Shown: positions 1 to 55,940, counted from the first letter of the stretch. The stretch: 64,000 nt of DNA from Glandiceps talaboti (GCF_964340395.1 NC_135564.1:22747287-22811286), one strand, 5' to 3'. The notes: generated by a model not told the origin, from the sequence alone. Program-made: numbers and translations.

Positions 1-937
1 GTTGTATAGTTCTATATATACAGGGGTTGTATAGTTCTATATGTACAGGGGTTGTATAGTTCTATATATACAGGGGTTGTATAGTTCTATATATACAGGG
101 GTTGTATAGTTCTATATGTACAGGGGTTGTATAGTTCTATATGTACAGGGGTTGTATAGTTCTATATATACAGGGGTTGTATAGTTCTATATGTATAGGG
201 GTTGTATAGTTCTATATGTACAGGGGTTGTATAGTTCTATATGTACAGGGGTTGTATAGTTCTATATATACAGGGGTTGTATAGTTCTATATGTACAGGG
301 GTTGTATAGTTCTATATATACAGGGGTTGTATAGTTCTATATATACAGGGGTTGTATAGTTCTATATATACAGGGGTTGTATAGTTATATATAGATGGGT
401 TGTATAGTTCTATATATACAGGGGTTGTATAGTTCTATATGTACAGGGGTTGTATAGTTCTATATGTACAGGGGTTGTATAGTTCTATATATACAGGGGT
501 TGTATAGTTCTATATATACAGGGGTTGTATAGTTCTATATATACAGGGGTTGTATAGTTCTATATATACAGGGGTTGTATAGTTCTATATGTACAGGGGT
601 TGTATAGTTCTATATGTACAGGGGTTGTATAGTTCTATATATACAGGGGTTGTATAGTTCTATATATACAGGGGTTGTATAGTTCTATATATACAGGGGT
701 TGTATAGTTCTATATGTACAGGGGTTGTATAGTTCTATATATACAGGGGTTGTATAGTTCTATATGTACAGAGGTTGTATAGTTCTATATATACAGGGGT
801 TGTATAGTTCTATATATACAGGGGTTGTATAGTTCTATATGTACAGGGGTTGTATAGTAACTGTTCTATATATACAGGGGTTGTATAGTTCTATATATAC
901 AGGGGGTTGTATAGTTCTATATGTACAGGGGTTATAT
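1..937. repeat. 25-bp minisatellite, about 37 copies, cut by window start
   Basis: The unit is TTGTATAGTTCTATAT followed by ATACAGGGG or GTACAGGGG. The array runs from the first base to about 937 with few indels (one at 388-400, one at 858-865). The dominant polymorphism is a single A/G site in the middle of each unit. It presumably continues upstream of the window. No gene is visible. Confidence 0.97.
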
Positions 938-944
938 TCTACAT

Positions 945-1072
945 GTACATGTATATTGCAAAGATAACTTTAAAGATTCATAGATAAATTAATGAACACT
1001 CAAGATTGCATTAAAATATGTCTAGGAACATGACCACACCCATAGCAACAGCCAAATGATCACATATATCGA
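945..1072 (+). mobile_element. Fragment of hairpin/microsatellite element family (internal repeat)
   Basis: The stretch TATTGCAAAGATAACTTTAA to CCATAGCAACAGCCAAATGA matches the 111-114 bp internal repeat of the element copies at 4504-4800, 52330-52700 and 61890-62290. Only about one unit is present, wedged between two minisatellites. It has no coding potential. Confidence 0.7.
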
Positions 1073-1073
1073 C

Positions 1074-1826
1074 CGTCAACCCTACCCACACTCCCTACAT
1101 AATATACCCACATAGAGTCTAATAACTCAACCATACCCCCACTTCCTACATATACAGCCACAGTCTAATAACTCAACCCTACCCCCACTTCCTACATATA
1201 CAGCCACTGTGTCTAATAACTCAACCCTACCCCCACTTCCTACATATAAAGCCACAGTCTAACAACTCAACCCTACACCCACTTCCTACATATACAGCCA
1301 CAGTCTAATAACTCAACCCTACCCCCACTTCCTACATATACAGCCACAGTCTAATAACTCAACCCTACACCCACTTTCTACATATACAGCCACAGTCTAA
1401 TAACTCAACCCTCAACCCTACCCCCACTTCCTACATATACAGCCACAGTCTAATAACTCAACCCTCAACCCTACCCCCACTTCCTACATATACAGCCACA
1501 GTCTAACAACTCAACCCTACACCCACTTCCTACATATACAGCCACAGTCTAATAACTCAACCCTCAACCCTACCCCCACTTCCTACATATACAGCCACAG
1601 TCTAATAACTCAACCCTACCCCCACTTCCTACATATAAAGCCACAGTCTAACAACTCAACCCTACACCCACTTCCTACATATACAGCCACAGTCTAATAA
1701 CTCAACCCTACCCCCACTTCCTACATATACAGCCACAGTCTAATAACTCAACCCTACCCCCGCTTCCTACATATAAAGCTACAGTCTAATAACTCAACCC
1801 TCAACCCTACACCCACTTCCTACATG
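1074..1826. repeat. 46-bp minisatellite, left block, about 16 copies
   Basis: The unit reads ACAGTCTAATAACTC, then AACCCTACMCCCACTTCC, then TACATATACAGCC. Some units carry one extra CAACCCT heptamer, so the AACCCT motif is itself reiterated. The same array resumes at 2648, so the 1827-2647 sequence interrupts it. Confidence 0.95.
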
Positions 1827-2647
1827 TCTAAAAATCACTTCCGCGTTATACTGTCGAGCGTAGTATCATGCACCTCTCTGATAACTGCAATGCGGTTGTT
1901 TACATGTCAGCCTTAACTTTATCATCCAATCAGAGTGCGCGTTTGCTCAGTAGTATGACGTAATGTTTACTATTTGCATATCACTCAGCGATATATTCAA
2001 ACTTAATAACCGTCAGCTGAAAAATGAGTGTGTCTTTGTTTTGCGTACTGTATTCCATTAAATGTACATAAATGTTCGTGATATGCTTTGTTGTTCTAGT
2101 TAAGCAAAAATTACACCCTTTGTGGTGGTAATTTTCATATCCCTCATAAATTTAGGAATTCATGTTTACGATCGCGTGACGACCGTGCGTTCGCCGTCAC
2201 TGGACTTTCACGGTTGTGTGTGGAATTTTTGACTATTTCCCTGTGACATGAAAAGTACAGTTCAAAGACTTGTTACAATGTATACAACGGTGATATTTTG
2301 TTCGATTGACAACAAATTTGGCATTGGAAATGCTGGTTATAGCTCGATCTCTAGTTGTCTGCTAGATTTGTTTACAAGGGGACATGTAGTGATCACGTGA
2401 TACAACAAGCAAAAATACGGCTGTTGGTGAAAAATACGCCTGTGTATCTGCAGGGCTCTCGACCAATCAGAATGCGAGATTGGTGACAGGTGACGTATAA
2501 CAAATGTTATAATGTAAACACTCACAGACAGGAATACTTAATTAGGTACAGACAGAATGTTACAATGTAACGCTCACAGACATGGTTTGTTTGGTACAGA
2601 CTGAATGTTACAATGTAACGCTCACAGACATGGTTTATTTGGTACAG
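1827..2647. other. Non-satellite block interrupting the 46-bp array
   Basis: No gene is recognised. The block is richer in CpG than its surroundings. Near each end it carries a CCAATCAGARTGCG motif followed within 35 bases by a TGACGTA motif (about 1926-1962 and 2463-2496), in the same orientation. The left one is followed by ATTTGCATA, like an octamer site. The paired layout suggests a non-autonomous element inserted into the array, but terminal repeats are not clear. Confidence 0.4.
2503..2647. repeat. 49-bp tandem repeat, three copies
   Basis: Three degenerate units have the core AATGTTACAATGTAACGCTC, then ACAGACATGGTTTRTTTGGT. The second and third (2556-2604 and 2605-2647) are almost identical and the first is diverged. 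The core contains the palindrome GTTACAATGTAAC. They sit at the right edge of the interrupting block. Confidence 0.8.
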
Positions 2648-3836
2648 CAGCCAGTCTAATAACTCAACCCTACCCCCACTTCCAACATATACAGCCACAG
2701 TCTAACAACTCAACCCTACACCCACTTCCTACATGTACAGCCACAGTCTAATAACTCAACCCTACACCCACTTCCTACATATACAGCCACAGTCTAACAA
2801 CTCAACCCTACACCCACTTCCTACATGTACAGCCACAGTCTAATAACTCAACCCTACACCCACTTCCTACATATACAGCCACAGTCTAATAACTCAACCC
2901 TACACCCACTTCCTACATATACAGCCACAGTCTAACAACTCAACCCTACCCCCACTTCCTCCATATACAGCCACAGTCTAACAACTCAACCCCACACCCA
3001 CTTCCTACATATACAGCCACAGTCTAACAACTCAACCCTACCCCCACTTCCTACATATACAGCCACAGTCTAATAACTCAACCCTACACCCACTTCCTAC
3101 ATATACAGCTACAGTCTAATAACTCAACCCTCAACCCTACCCCCACTTCCTACATATACAGCCATAGTCTAACAACTCAACCCTACACCCACTTCCTACA
3201 TATACAGTCACAGTCTAATAACTCAACCCTACCCCACTTCCTACATATACAGCCACAGTCTAATAACTCAACCCTCAACCCTACCCCCACTTCCTACATA
3301 TACAGCCACAGTCTAACAACTCAACCCTACACCCACTTCCTACATATACAGCCACAGTCTAATAACTCAACCCTACACCCACTTCCTACATATACAGCCA
3401 CAGTCTAATAACTCAACCCTACACCCACTTCCTACATATACAGCTACAGTCTTATAACAACTCAACCCTACCCCCACTTCCTACATATACAGCCACAGTC
3501 TAATAAGTCAACCCTACACCCACTTCCTACATATACAGCCACAGTCTAATAACTCAACCCTACCCCCACTTCCTACATATACAGCCACAGTCTAATAACT
3601 CAACCCTACACCCACTTCCTACATATACAGCCACAGTCTAATAACTCAACCCTACACCCTACCCCCACTTCCTACATATACAGCCACAGTCTAATAACTC
3701 AACCCTACACCCTACCTGAAATCCCTATATACATATACACCCATCCAAATCCACATATGTAAACTGACATACAGTCTAATAACTCAACCTTCAACCCTCA
3801 ACCCTACCCCAAATCCATACATGTACACTCACATAC
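2648..3836. repeat. 46-bp minisatellite, right block, about 24 copies, decaying edge
   Basis: This is the same unit and orientation as 1074-1826, again with occasional extra CAACCCT heptamers (for example near 3127 and 3268). From about 3710 the units become irregular and the array fades out by 3836, which is what an old array edge looks like. Confidence 0.95.
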
Positions 3837-3926
3837 ATTCATGTACATGTAGTTACATTGTACCACAAGCAGTGTATGTTACACTCAGGCATTTCATCAC
3901 ATTCAAAATTTAACATGGTTGTTTTT

Positions 3927-4800
<874 letters not shown>

Positions 4801-4855
4801 CTTTTCTCTAAACAGCTCACAAAAATTTACCATTCTTTCTTTTTTATCTATACAG

Positions 4856-47914
<43,059 letters not shown>

Positions 47915-48437
47915 AGTAAATTATATTTTTAGCCCCCAAAGTGGGTGCTATTAGAATGGGCTCCGTGCATCTATCCATCCATCTGTAATATGTCATTTCT
48001 CAGACATCCAATATACTATTTCATTCATACCATGCACATAGATGACATATCATGTGGTAAAGACGCATATCACTTTGTTTTGTCATATATGCAAATTTGA
48101 CCAAATGGCAGTCATATTTGTAGTTAAAACTCAATATTTGCTGCATAACTCAAAAGTTGTAATACACAGACATTCCATTCAAGTGTCTACCCCATATAAT
48201 CAGCTGCAACCTGTCCTTGGGACTGTGTCTTCTATGAAGACTTGTTTAGTTGTTATTCTGTTGGGAGTAAACAAAAAGTGTGCAATCTTTAGGATTGCAA
48301 GGAGTATTGACAATTGACAAGTCATGAGGCAATCCATCTACAAACGTTGGTAACATGTTCTTACAATGTAGTCATAGAAATTATTTGTAACTTAAACTGA
48401 CTGAAAATACAGGGTTATTCTGTGACAGGAATTAAAA
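47915..48437 (+). other. Probable 3' UTR / downstream region with family 3 element head
   Basis: After the stop codon a short AT-rich stretch leads into TTTTTAGCCCCCAAAGTGGG, then TGCT (hairpin 47932-47950), and an ATCC tetranucleotide tract (47970-47985), the same layout as families 1 and 2. A possible polyadenylation signal ATTAAA is at 48431. No AATAAA lies closer, so the transcript end is uncertain. Confidence 0.35.
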
Positions 48438-48509
48438 TAGAATTTGAAATTGTGTGTATCTTGACCTTGAAATTGACCTGCATACAATGTGCACACAATG
48501 TTTCAGTTT

Positions 48510-51120
48510 AAAAAAAGGTCCAATCAAATGACTTTGCAATTTCTATTGATAAAAAAAATGTGTGAGAAGTGATTTATACCATTTTTTGAACTCAATTATC
48601 TTTGGTATAGCTTATAGCTTCCGATATAACAACATTAATTATGTCGCCATTTTGCCCTTAAATACAGCGCCTGCCAGTGTTCACTTTGAGAAATTGTGAC
48701 GTCACGTCATCCTATCACTAAGGGAAAGTATTCCATGTACAAAGCCAGTAATTTGAGTAAATGTTATCGGTTCCTGATCAATTTACCAGTTCCCCATGGA
48801 TCAAAGTGAAATGACAGAAAACATATAAAATGCTTTGAAATTGGTGTTTTAACTTGTGAAGAAGGCAAGTTAGCATTTGTGAAATATCTTCTGATTCAGT
48901 GTTATAGTAATTTTTTCTATTAAAATAATGCATAGTCTGTTTGTATCCTCTTCTTTCCATGGTGCTGAGTCAATTGTTTTCATTTTGATACACATACGTC
49001 CTGTCTAAATCAATGTAAAACAACACAAGACTATAAATGTTGCAATTTTTGTTGCCATTGTTGTGTCTACCTGGAAAATTACTGCATCATGACAAACATA
49101 GGTTCATAGTGGATGGACACAGCAGCACAGTACAGTCAACACAGCACTCATGTTTCCAAGTCAAAAAGAACTCCCCACTTTCTGCAACATGGTTCAACCA
49201 TGGTTAACCATGGTTAGAACATGGTTCAATCACCATGGTCAATTACCATGGTTGACCATGTTCTGACTGTGGTCACTACGACCATGGTTGACCATGCTTG
49301 GTAATTGGCACCACAGGTGGCACATGGTCATCACTGTAAAAATATCCATGATACAAATTCATGGTCAATCATGGTCCATCATGATGTACAAGGCACAGCT
49401 GAATTTTTGGGGGATCATGTTGAACATGTCTGACCATGACTAAATATGATGTTGGATTATCTGGTGAAACCATGGTTAGATATGTCTGACCATGGTTGGT
49501 CCAGGTTTTCAGGCATGCCTATCCACAGTGGAACCATGGTCAGACATGGTTTCAATGCGTAATCTGATGTCATATCTAATCACAATCAGACATGACTAAA
49601 CATGGCTACTTCCCATACAGAACTGACATGCATGTGAGAAGCATGTAGAATAAGCATGCACTGAGAGACCACAAATAGACCTGACAGACTTCTGACAGCT
49701 TTGTGACCGACTGCTGAAAGACAGACTTCTACTAGGGCATGGGTCACCTAACACTTGTCTTTACATAATCATACTCAAGGTCACAAGGCAGCTTAAAAAC
49801 CAAACAACCTGTACTCATGTAAAAATGATAATCACAGATTTACTCATTCATTTCCAATCTTGTTTTAATTGAAAGTATTAGTAATGGAAGTCAACAGTTA
49901 AAAAAAATAACAATAGATAATGACATAAGAGGAACTATATAGAAATCAGGGCCTACCATTATAATGCATGCACACTGTGTGATTATATCCATGCTTGCAT
50001 TTGCAACTGTATCTCCACCATCATGAAAATGTGATAATCAAGCCAAGGGTTGATTGTATTGTAACCCTGTTATCAGTGATCAGTAATTGGTATAACAGCT
50101 TTTAGCCAAGGTTCGAGCATTGTAAACATTGTGTTGAAAATATGACTGACAGTGGGGGGCATGGAGGTCAACATTTGAAGATTCCGTGAACAATGCATGC
50201 CATGGCGGTTTTAAATTTCAACCAAAAATGGATGCCCAGCAAAAGTGATCATAGAAACAAGAGTGTAATTTTACCCCTTTCATATACAGTTGGCTAAATA
50301 CGTCAATATTATCGATATTATCGACATTTTATTGGCATATCTCGGGAAACAAGTGCCCGTGTCCCATCACTGTATGACTAATATCAGTAGTTTAAAACTG
50401 GCTTGATAAAATGTATTGAATATATAAGTGGCATTCTTCATCATGTTTTATATGTGGTCATAATGAATATCCCTCAATTTCTAAAAATTATTGCATGACC
50501 ATGGTTAACGTTGATCATGTTCTATTATGGTCATAATGAAAATACTTCATGTTAAAACTGCATTTATTGCATGACCATGTATGATCATGTTTGACCATGG
50601 TGACGCTTAGTAAAATTAAGAATTAGACCTTGTGATCAATCATGTTCTAGCCATGGTCGTGCTCAAATAAAAATTGGAAGTGACCATGGTTGACCATGGT
50701 CACCATGGCTATAGATCTGACTATATATTATGTTAATATATGGTTAAAAGTGGTCCCAAATAAACTCAGATGGAACTTGAAACGTTTTTCTTAAGATAAA
50801 TCAGTTTGCAGTTGAAATTCACACAATACTGGGTGTCTCTGTGGATCAGTTATGGTGAAAATGATTTGCCATCATGCTGAAAATGTGGACATTGATGACG
50901 TGACGTGACAAGCAGGGAATTTTCCCAGCATCCTTAGCCTTAAAAGTTCCCAAAATGGCGGCACACAGTGAGGCTCAACATAGCAGAATTTTGACATTTC
51001 AAAGTCACATAACTTTAATGCGTTTCATTTTATTTCTAAATTTCACATACATATCAGTTAAAAACACAAAGTTGAGCATCTAAAAGCACTTAATGTATTT
51101 TATTGGACCTTCCCTTTAAA
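48510..51120. mobile_element. Inverted-repeat-bounded block with CCATGG palindromes
   Basis: The left part (48510-48712) and the reverse complement of the right part (50893-51118) share AAGGTCCAAT, GCCATTTTG and a CACGTCATC-type motif, in that order. The left carries TGACGTCACGTCAT (48697-48710), the right GATGACGTGACGTGAC (50894-50909). They may be the ends of one 2.6-kb element or two insertions in opposite directions. Between them is a CCATGG-dense stretch. No ORF of note. Confidence 0.45.
49190..50710. repeat. Cluster of irregular AACCATGGTT-like palindromes
   Basis: At least eight CCATGG occur between 49196 and 49540, and six more between 50499 and 50708. They are usually within (T)GACCATGGTT or AACCATGGTTA, plus many half forms (ACATGGTT, GACCATG). 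Spacing is irregular, so this is not a standard tandem array; it may be a decayed short-unit satellite. Confidence 0.7.
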
Positions 51121-51199
51121 ATAGTAAAGTTACCATATTGGAGTCTATTTTTTAAGTATTAAATTAAAAATTGATAGCTTTCATCCGCGTCACTCGTAT

Positions 51200-52140
51200 G
51201 TCATCAACAGAATGATGTTATGCTGTGTGGTCAGGTGACCTCTAATGGAATCATCTACAGTAGACAATTGTAGATCGATGGTAAATCGTATCCACAGTCA
51301 TGCTTGAGGGATGGCGGTTGTTAATGTTCTCTAATTTCGATGGATTTATGTATTTTCCTACGCTATTCTTCTCTGCCCATGACCTTTGAGTGTTCTGTTG
51401 TTATGGTGTATCCTGTCACAGTGGCATTTAGATGTCCGCTACAGCTGTGAGGGAGCTTTATGGCCTTTGATGTTCCTTTAGGCGGGTTCCAAAGGATCTT
51501 GTCGTCTCTCCAATGTACCCTGCATCACAGTTCACGATTGTAAATGATTCCTCTTTTCTTGGTGGTTTGGGTTCGGTCTTTTGAGATGAACTGTTTCATT
51601 CCTGATGGTGTTGTATGGTTTGTGATATGTGTTAAAGTTACAATCCTTGAAGATCTTATTGAGGTTTTCTGATTTGCCATAAATAAATGGAAGTGGGAAT
51701 GATCGTGTGAGTGATTGAGTGAGGTGTAGTGACGGACGATTGGTTGGTTTGTCAGTGGTTGTGGTTTTGGTGCTTTAAACTTCCAATTTTTTGTTTTATC
51801 ATATCCATTATCCTTAAGGACTGCGGTTACATGTTACTTTCTCAATTGACATGTCTTCCTCTTCCATCATGACTGAGTCCACACTGGAGAAGGGAGTGAA
51901 TGACTGATCATTTATGTTGTAGGTGGTTGCAAGATCTAAAGGATGCAACCAGTGTTACACCTGTGTGATGATAATCCTTTTTGGATGTTTACACAGTATA
52001 GAAGTAGAAGTAGAGTCAAAGTTGAGATATTGGTCTGTATGGGTGGGTTTTTTGTAGACTGTAGTTTGATGCTGCCATCATCTTTAATTTCCATGCAAGT
52101 ATCTAGAAAGCAAAGTTTCCCATCCTGTTCTTTCTCCATG
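51200..52140 (-). pseudogene. Penelope-like retroelement remnant (RT C-terminus and GIY-YIG)
   Basis: On the minus strand from 52139, DGKLCFLDTCMEIKDDGSIK is followed, after a one-base frame change, by VYKKPTHTDQYLNFDS, a signature of the reverse transcriptase end of elements carrying a GIY-YIG nuclease. Further on, near 51524-51465, YIGETTRSFGTRLKEHQ is the second half of the GIY-YIG core (conserved Arg and Glu). A later stretch, near 51390-51330, resembles the closing RRKI...IEIRE motif. Several frameshifts and in-frame stops break it, and the polymerase core is missing, so it is dead. Such elements are typical of Penelope-like retrotransposons in invertebrates. Confidence 0.7.
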
Positions 52141-52214
52141 ATATATTTAATGTTGTTTTAACTTATTAAGTTTATTTTGATAAACTGTTGCTACGTATGT
52201 GTAAGCCATTTGTT

Positions 52215-52760
52215 AGCACAACTGCACCAAGTTTTAATAGTGCCATAGTCATAGTGAAGTATCTCTCAGTTAGTGTGTGTGTGTGTGTGTTTGTTTGTTT
52301 GAAAACGTATTGATGCAACTGGCCCTAGCAAAAGCAACCATACCCTCAGCAACAGCCAAATGCAAGACTTACATTTTGCTAAGACAACATTATTGGGTAG
52401 GCAAGTGAATGAACACTATGCAAATATGCATAGCTTCAAGACCACACCCATAGCAACAGTCAAATGATGGCATATATTGCAAAGATAACAGGGGTGGATA
52501 GAATGTTGATAAACATCCCAAAATGATCACATGTATGCCTAGCAACAAGCCCATGCCCCTAGCAACAGCCAAATGGTGGTGTATATGGCAAAGATAACAA
52601 ACTGGATGGACATACATGTAAAAGAATTTTGTAATGAACACATATATGCCTAGCAACAAAACAAATGATGATGTATATTGTAAAGATTACAACTGGGATG
52701 GATTTAAACAAAATATTTCATTAAATGTACAGTTGTGCTACAAAGCCATTAGTGCTTTGT
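52215..52760 (+). mobile_element. Family 1 element, copy C
   Basis: A degenerate hairpin (AGCACAACTG ... ATAGTGCC) and a short TG tract (52276-52291) are followed almost at once by four to five units of the 111-114 bp repeat (CCTAGCAACA, CCCATAGCAACAGC, TATATTGCAAAGATAACA). It ends GTGCTACAAAGCCATTAGTG, the same right end as copy A. The AT-rich body is missing. Confidence 0.7.
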
Positions 52761-52775
52761 AGTTAGTGAAGTTTT

Positions 52776-53130
52776 AGCACGACTGAACTTACAAGGTTCA
52801 GTAGTGCTATAGGCATGGTGCGGATTGTGTGTGTGTGTATGTGCATGCGAATTAAACAAAAAAATACAAGCCTGATTCCCTTAATATTTGGTAGAGACAT
52901 TACTTTTGGTGTCTAGTTGGGAAATTGTTCAAATGAAAATGATTGCATCAGAGATGTACGTTTTGGGCTGAAAAATGTGATTTATGGTAACAAAATTTAA
53001 ATTCCAAAACTACTGGGCAGATTGGTCTGAAATTTAGTTGGAATGTTCTAAGGGGTGTGTAGATTAAGAAATGTTAATGACATGATAATATCATGAGTGG
53101 TATCCAAATTAGGTATAAAAACTTCTTTTA
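52776..53130 (+). mobile_element. Family 1 element, copy D
   Basis: An intact hairpin at 52776-52808 (arms AGCACGACTGAAC and GTTCAGTAGTGCT) is followed by a short TG tract and the AT-rich body with CAGATTGGTCTGAAATTTAG. It starts 16 bases after copy C ends. No internal 111-114 bp units. Confidence 0.75.
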
Positions 53131-53229
53131 TCTGGTACCTATTCTTTCCATAGAAATGAAAATCACCAATAGGAATTGTCTCATGCTACTGTTATAGTGC
53201 CCTGTGAAAATAGAAAACACATCTTGCTC

Positions 53230-53960
53230 TTTGTAATAATAATGACAATAATAATAAACTTTATTGTAACCTTATCTATAGAAGACGAGGAGCATTTTTT
53301 ATTATGCTGATATCAGATATCAGTACAATTCCAGATATCAGTACAATTCCAGATATCAGTACAATTCCAGATATCAGTACAATTCCAGATATCAGTACAA
53401 TTTCAGATATCAGTACAATTTCAGATATCAGTACAGTACAATAAAGTAAAAAGAAAATGTTTGTATTGACCATACACAAAAAACAGAGTAATTTCACAAT
53501 GTGAAAATCAACACAGCACATTGGTTATACAGATAGTGATGAGCCTCTGAGGCCAGATGTAATCAGAGGGCCTGAAAAGTAGTAAATGTATTTGTCGAAT
53601 GTATATCACGAGGCAGCTGGTTTATTTTTGTTCAAATGATATTCTCGAATTTTGAATCCTTGTTTGAATAAATTTGCTTATTTCAACTAATGTATTTTTG
53701 TCTTTTATTTTAAGAATCTTTGTGAGATTATCCGTGCTTGTACCAGAATATATATTTAATTTGATAAAGAGTTCTTTCCTTTCATTTTGATATCCTGTAC
53801 AGCATAATAAAAAATGCTCCTCGTCTTCTATTTCACCTTGTTTACATACAGGGCATGTCCTGCTTGATAAGGTGGTGTTTGCGTATCATCCAGTTTCTAT
53901 ATGTAAAATATATGCACTAATTCTAAGTTTTGTCATTGCTGATCTGTATTGTGATCTGTA
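53230..53960 (-). pseudogene. LINE 3' fragment with internal tandem repeat
   Basis: On the minus strand, 53955-53622 reads as the C-terminus of a LINE reverse-transcriptase protein: a segment like SAMTKLRISAYILHIETG, one in-frame stop, then CPVCKQGEIEDEEHFLLCC (zinc-knuckle-type CxxC...HxxxxC) and a stop at 53622. The 3' UTR contains about six 18-bp repeats (AGATATCAGTACAATTCC on the + strand, 53326-53430) and ends at 53230 in an AATAAAGTTTATTATTATT-type tail. The 5' part is missing. A 31-base piece of the coding sequence reappears in antisense at 53279-53309. Confidence 0.75.
53279..53830. repeat. Perfect 31-bp inverted repeat within LINE fragment
   Basis: Bases 53279-53309 are the exact reverse complement of 53800-53830. 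The right arm is LINE coding sequence (EDEEHFLLC on the minus strand); the left arm is an antisense copy near the element's 3' tail. The spacing is 490 bases. Confidence 0.92.
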
Positions 53961-55245
53961 TCTGCTGTATGCAAATTGAGGTCACTATGGGTTACTAGTC
54001 CATACAACATGACACGGTCGAAGCCAATCACTACAGTCTGTATGAAAATGATTTGTTATAGATTTTATCATTTTGAAAAATCAAGTTATTGCATGCATAA
54101 CACTAACAGTTATACATTATTGGAATGAACTTTCAAATAGAAATGTTTTGAAAATTTTTGTAAATAAAAACTTTTCAGAAAACTATCTACACCTTTGTAT
54201 TCCAATTTTTGAAATCATTTGTCATAAATGATAATTGTTGTACTGTATAAAGTATAACATCCTTACCCAAAGCCTTTTATGTCTCATCCAATCTATGCTG
54301 TATCTGTGACATGTCTATATACATTTTGTATTGAAATGTCGCTGACACTGCGTCAACAGTTTCATTACTGATAGTTACCCAGTTTACAGTCACTTCCTAT
54401 GCGTACAATAGCAAACTTTCTTTTCTTGATTAAAAATCCAAACTAAATAAATATTTCTCATCCATATTGCCACAATAGTAGTTCATAGTCTAGAGATCTT
54501 AGCATAATTGATGAACTTTACACAATTTTGTTAGAGAGCTGTCATTATTTACAGCTAGCCTGGGGGAATTCGGAAGAATCTGGGAGGAGGGGGTCACTCA
54601 AAAAATGCAAAGCTACAAGTGGGGGGTACTCAAAAACTGAGGAGTAGAAGGGGGGGGGGGGGGGGGAGGGCTATGCAAATATTTTGCAAATATACTAAAG
54701 TAATCTATATAACATATACATAGGATTATGCCAGTTAATAACCAGATTTAAACTGAATGCCTTCCGTAAGGGCAAAGTTTTGAGATTGTCGTTCCTACAG
54801 ACAATTGTTGGAATACAACAGAACATATGCAATAAGTTATTTTTTCTCATTGATTGCTATTTACCCATTGCTGTTAGTGATCTCCTGGCCAACCACAACA
54901 TGTAATGTGAAGCTTTATAGAACGTTGTAGTATAGAAAGAGTTTTAAAGGCCCCCCCCAAAAAAAAAAATTGTTTCTGGTCAGCGCCCATCACTTAAGTA
55001 CCCCCTTCCCGCGTTAATTTTTTCTTCCGTTAGCCAATTCAGTCTGCAGATGAAAGGGAAAACACAAAAGTAATTCTCTCTACATTAATTGCCACCAGTG
55101 AAGACAACTGCAAAACTATTAATGAACTAGCCTATGACATCTTCCCCACATACACACTTGCTGTAAAGTACTAAATAAAAAGAACAGTAACTGCAATGAT
55201 AAATAGATTGCTTTGTTGAGAATGTCAAAAAAAAATAATCGCATC
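53961..55245. other. Intergenic sequence with poly-G tract
   Basis: No gene is recognised. A run of about 17 G lies at 54650-54666, and a short C run with an A run lies at 54951-54969. The rest is AT-rich unique-looking sequence. Confidence 0.5.
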
Positions 55246-55940
55246 ATCGCACCACTTTAGACAACATTTCCTGATGAGACTATTTTTTCCTTTTTAGTGG
55301 CCTACAAAAATATGCCAATAACTTATTAAAACTAAAAGCTACATCAATATTTTCAGGACAAGTGCGCTTTGGTGTCGCAAAATGTATGTATCAAATTATA
55401 TTGAATTTGAAGTGTGCATTCTTGAGATATAGCCTAATTACCGAAAACCATTAATTATATAAATTGCTCGTTGATATTCATGGGAATTACCGAAACCTCA
55501 TCAGTTCTTGTCACTACAGAACACATGCAATAAATTTCGTTTGAATTGAGCCAGTCATTTTATAGAAAATGGTGATAAAGTCGCACCACTTTAGACAACA
55601 TTTCCTGACCAGAAACTATTTTTTTCTTTTTGTGGCCTACCGAAAATATGCCAATAACTTATTAAAACTAAAAGCTACATTAGCTACAGGACAGGTGCGC
55701 TTTGGTATCGCAAATGTATGTATCAAATTATATTGAATTTGAAGCATGCATTCTTGAGATATAGCCTAATTACCGAAAACCATTAATTATATAAATTGTT
55801 CATTAATATTCATGGTATGTTTACCAAAACCTAATCAGTTTTTGGCATTACCCTACGGAACATGTGTACAGAATTTTGTTTGAATTGAGCCTGCCGTTTT
55901 GGAGAAAACGATGACACAGTCAGACACACACACACACACT
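55246..55940. repeat. 335-bp tandem duplication, diverged, plus (CA)n
   Basis: Bases 55246-55580 and 55581-55915 share TCGCACCACTTTAGACAACA, ATATGCCAATAACTTATTAA, TTGAGATATAGCCTAATTAC and TTTGAATTGAGCC, with scattered substitutions and small indels. A (CA)n tract follows at 55924-55939. The CA tract after a TTTTGGAGAAAACG-like body recalls the interspersed families above. Confidence 0.85.

Noticed and set aside
1074-3836. Interstitial telomere
   Set aside because: AACCCT occurs once to three times per 46-bp unit and is never in a pure hexamer run.
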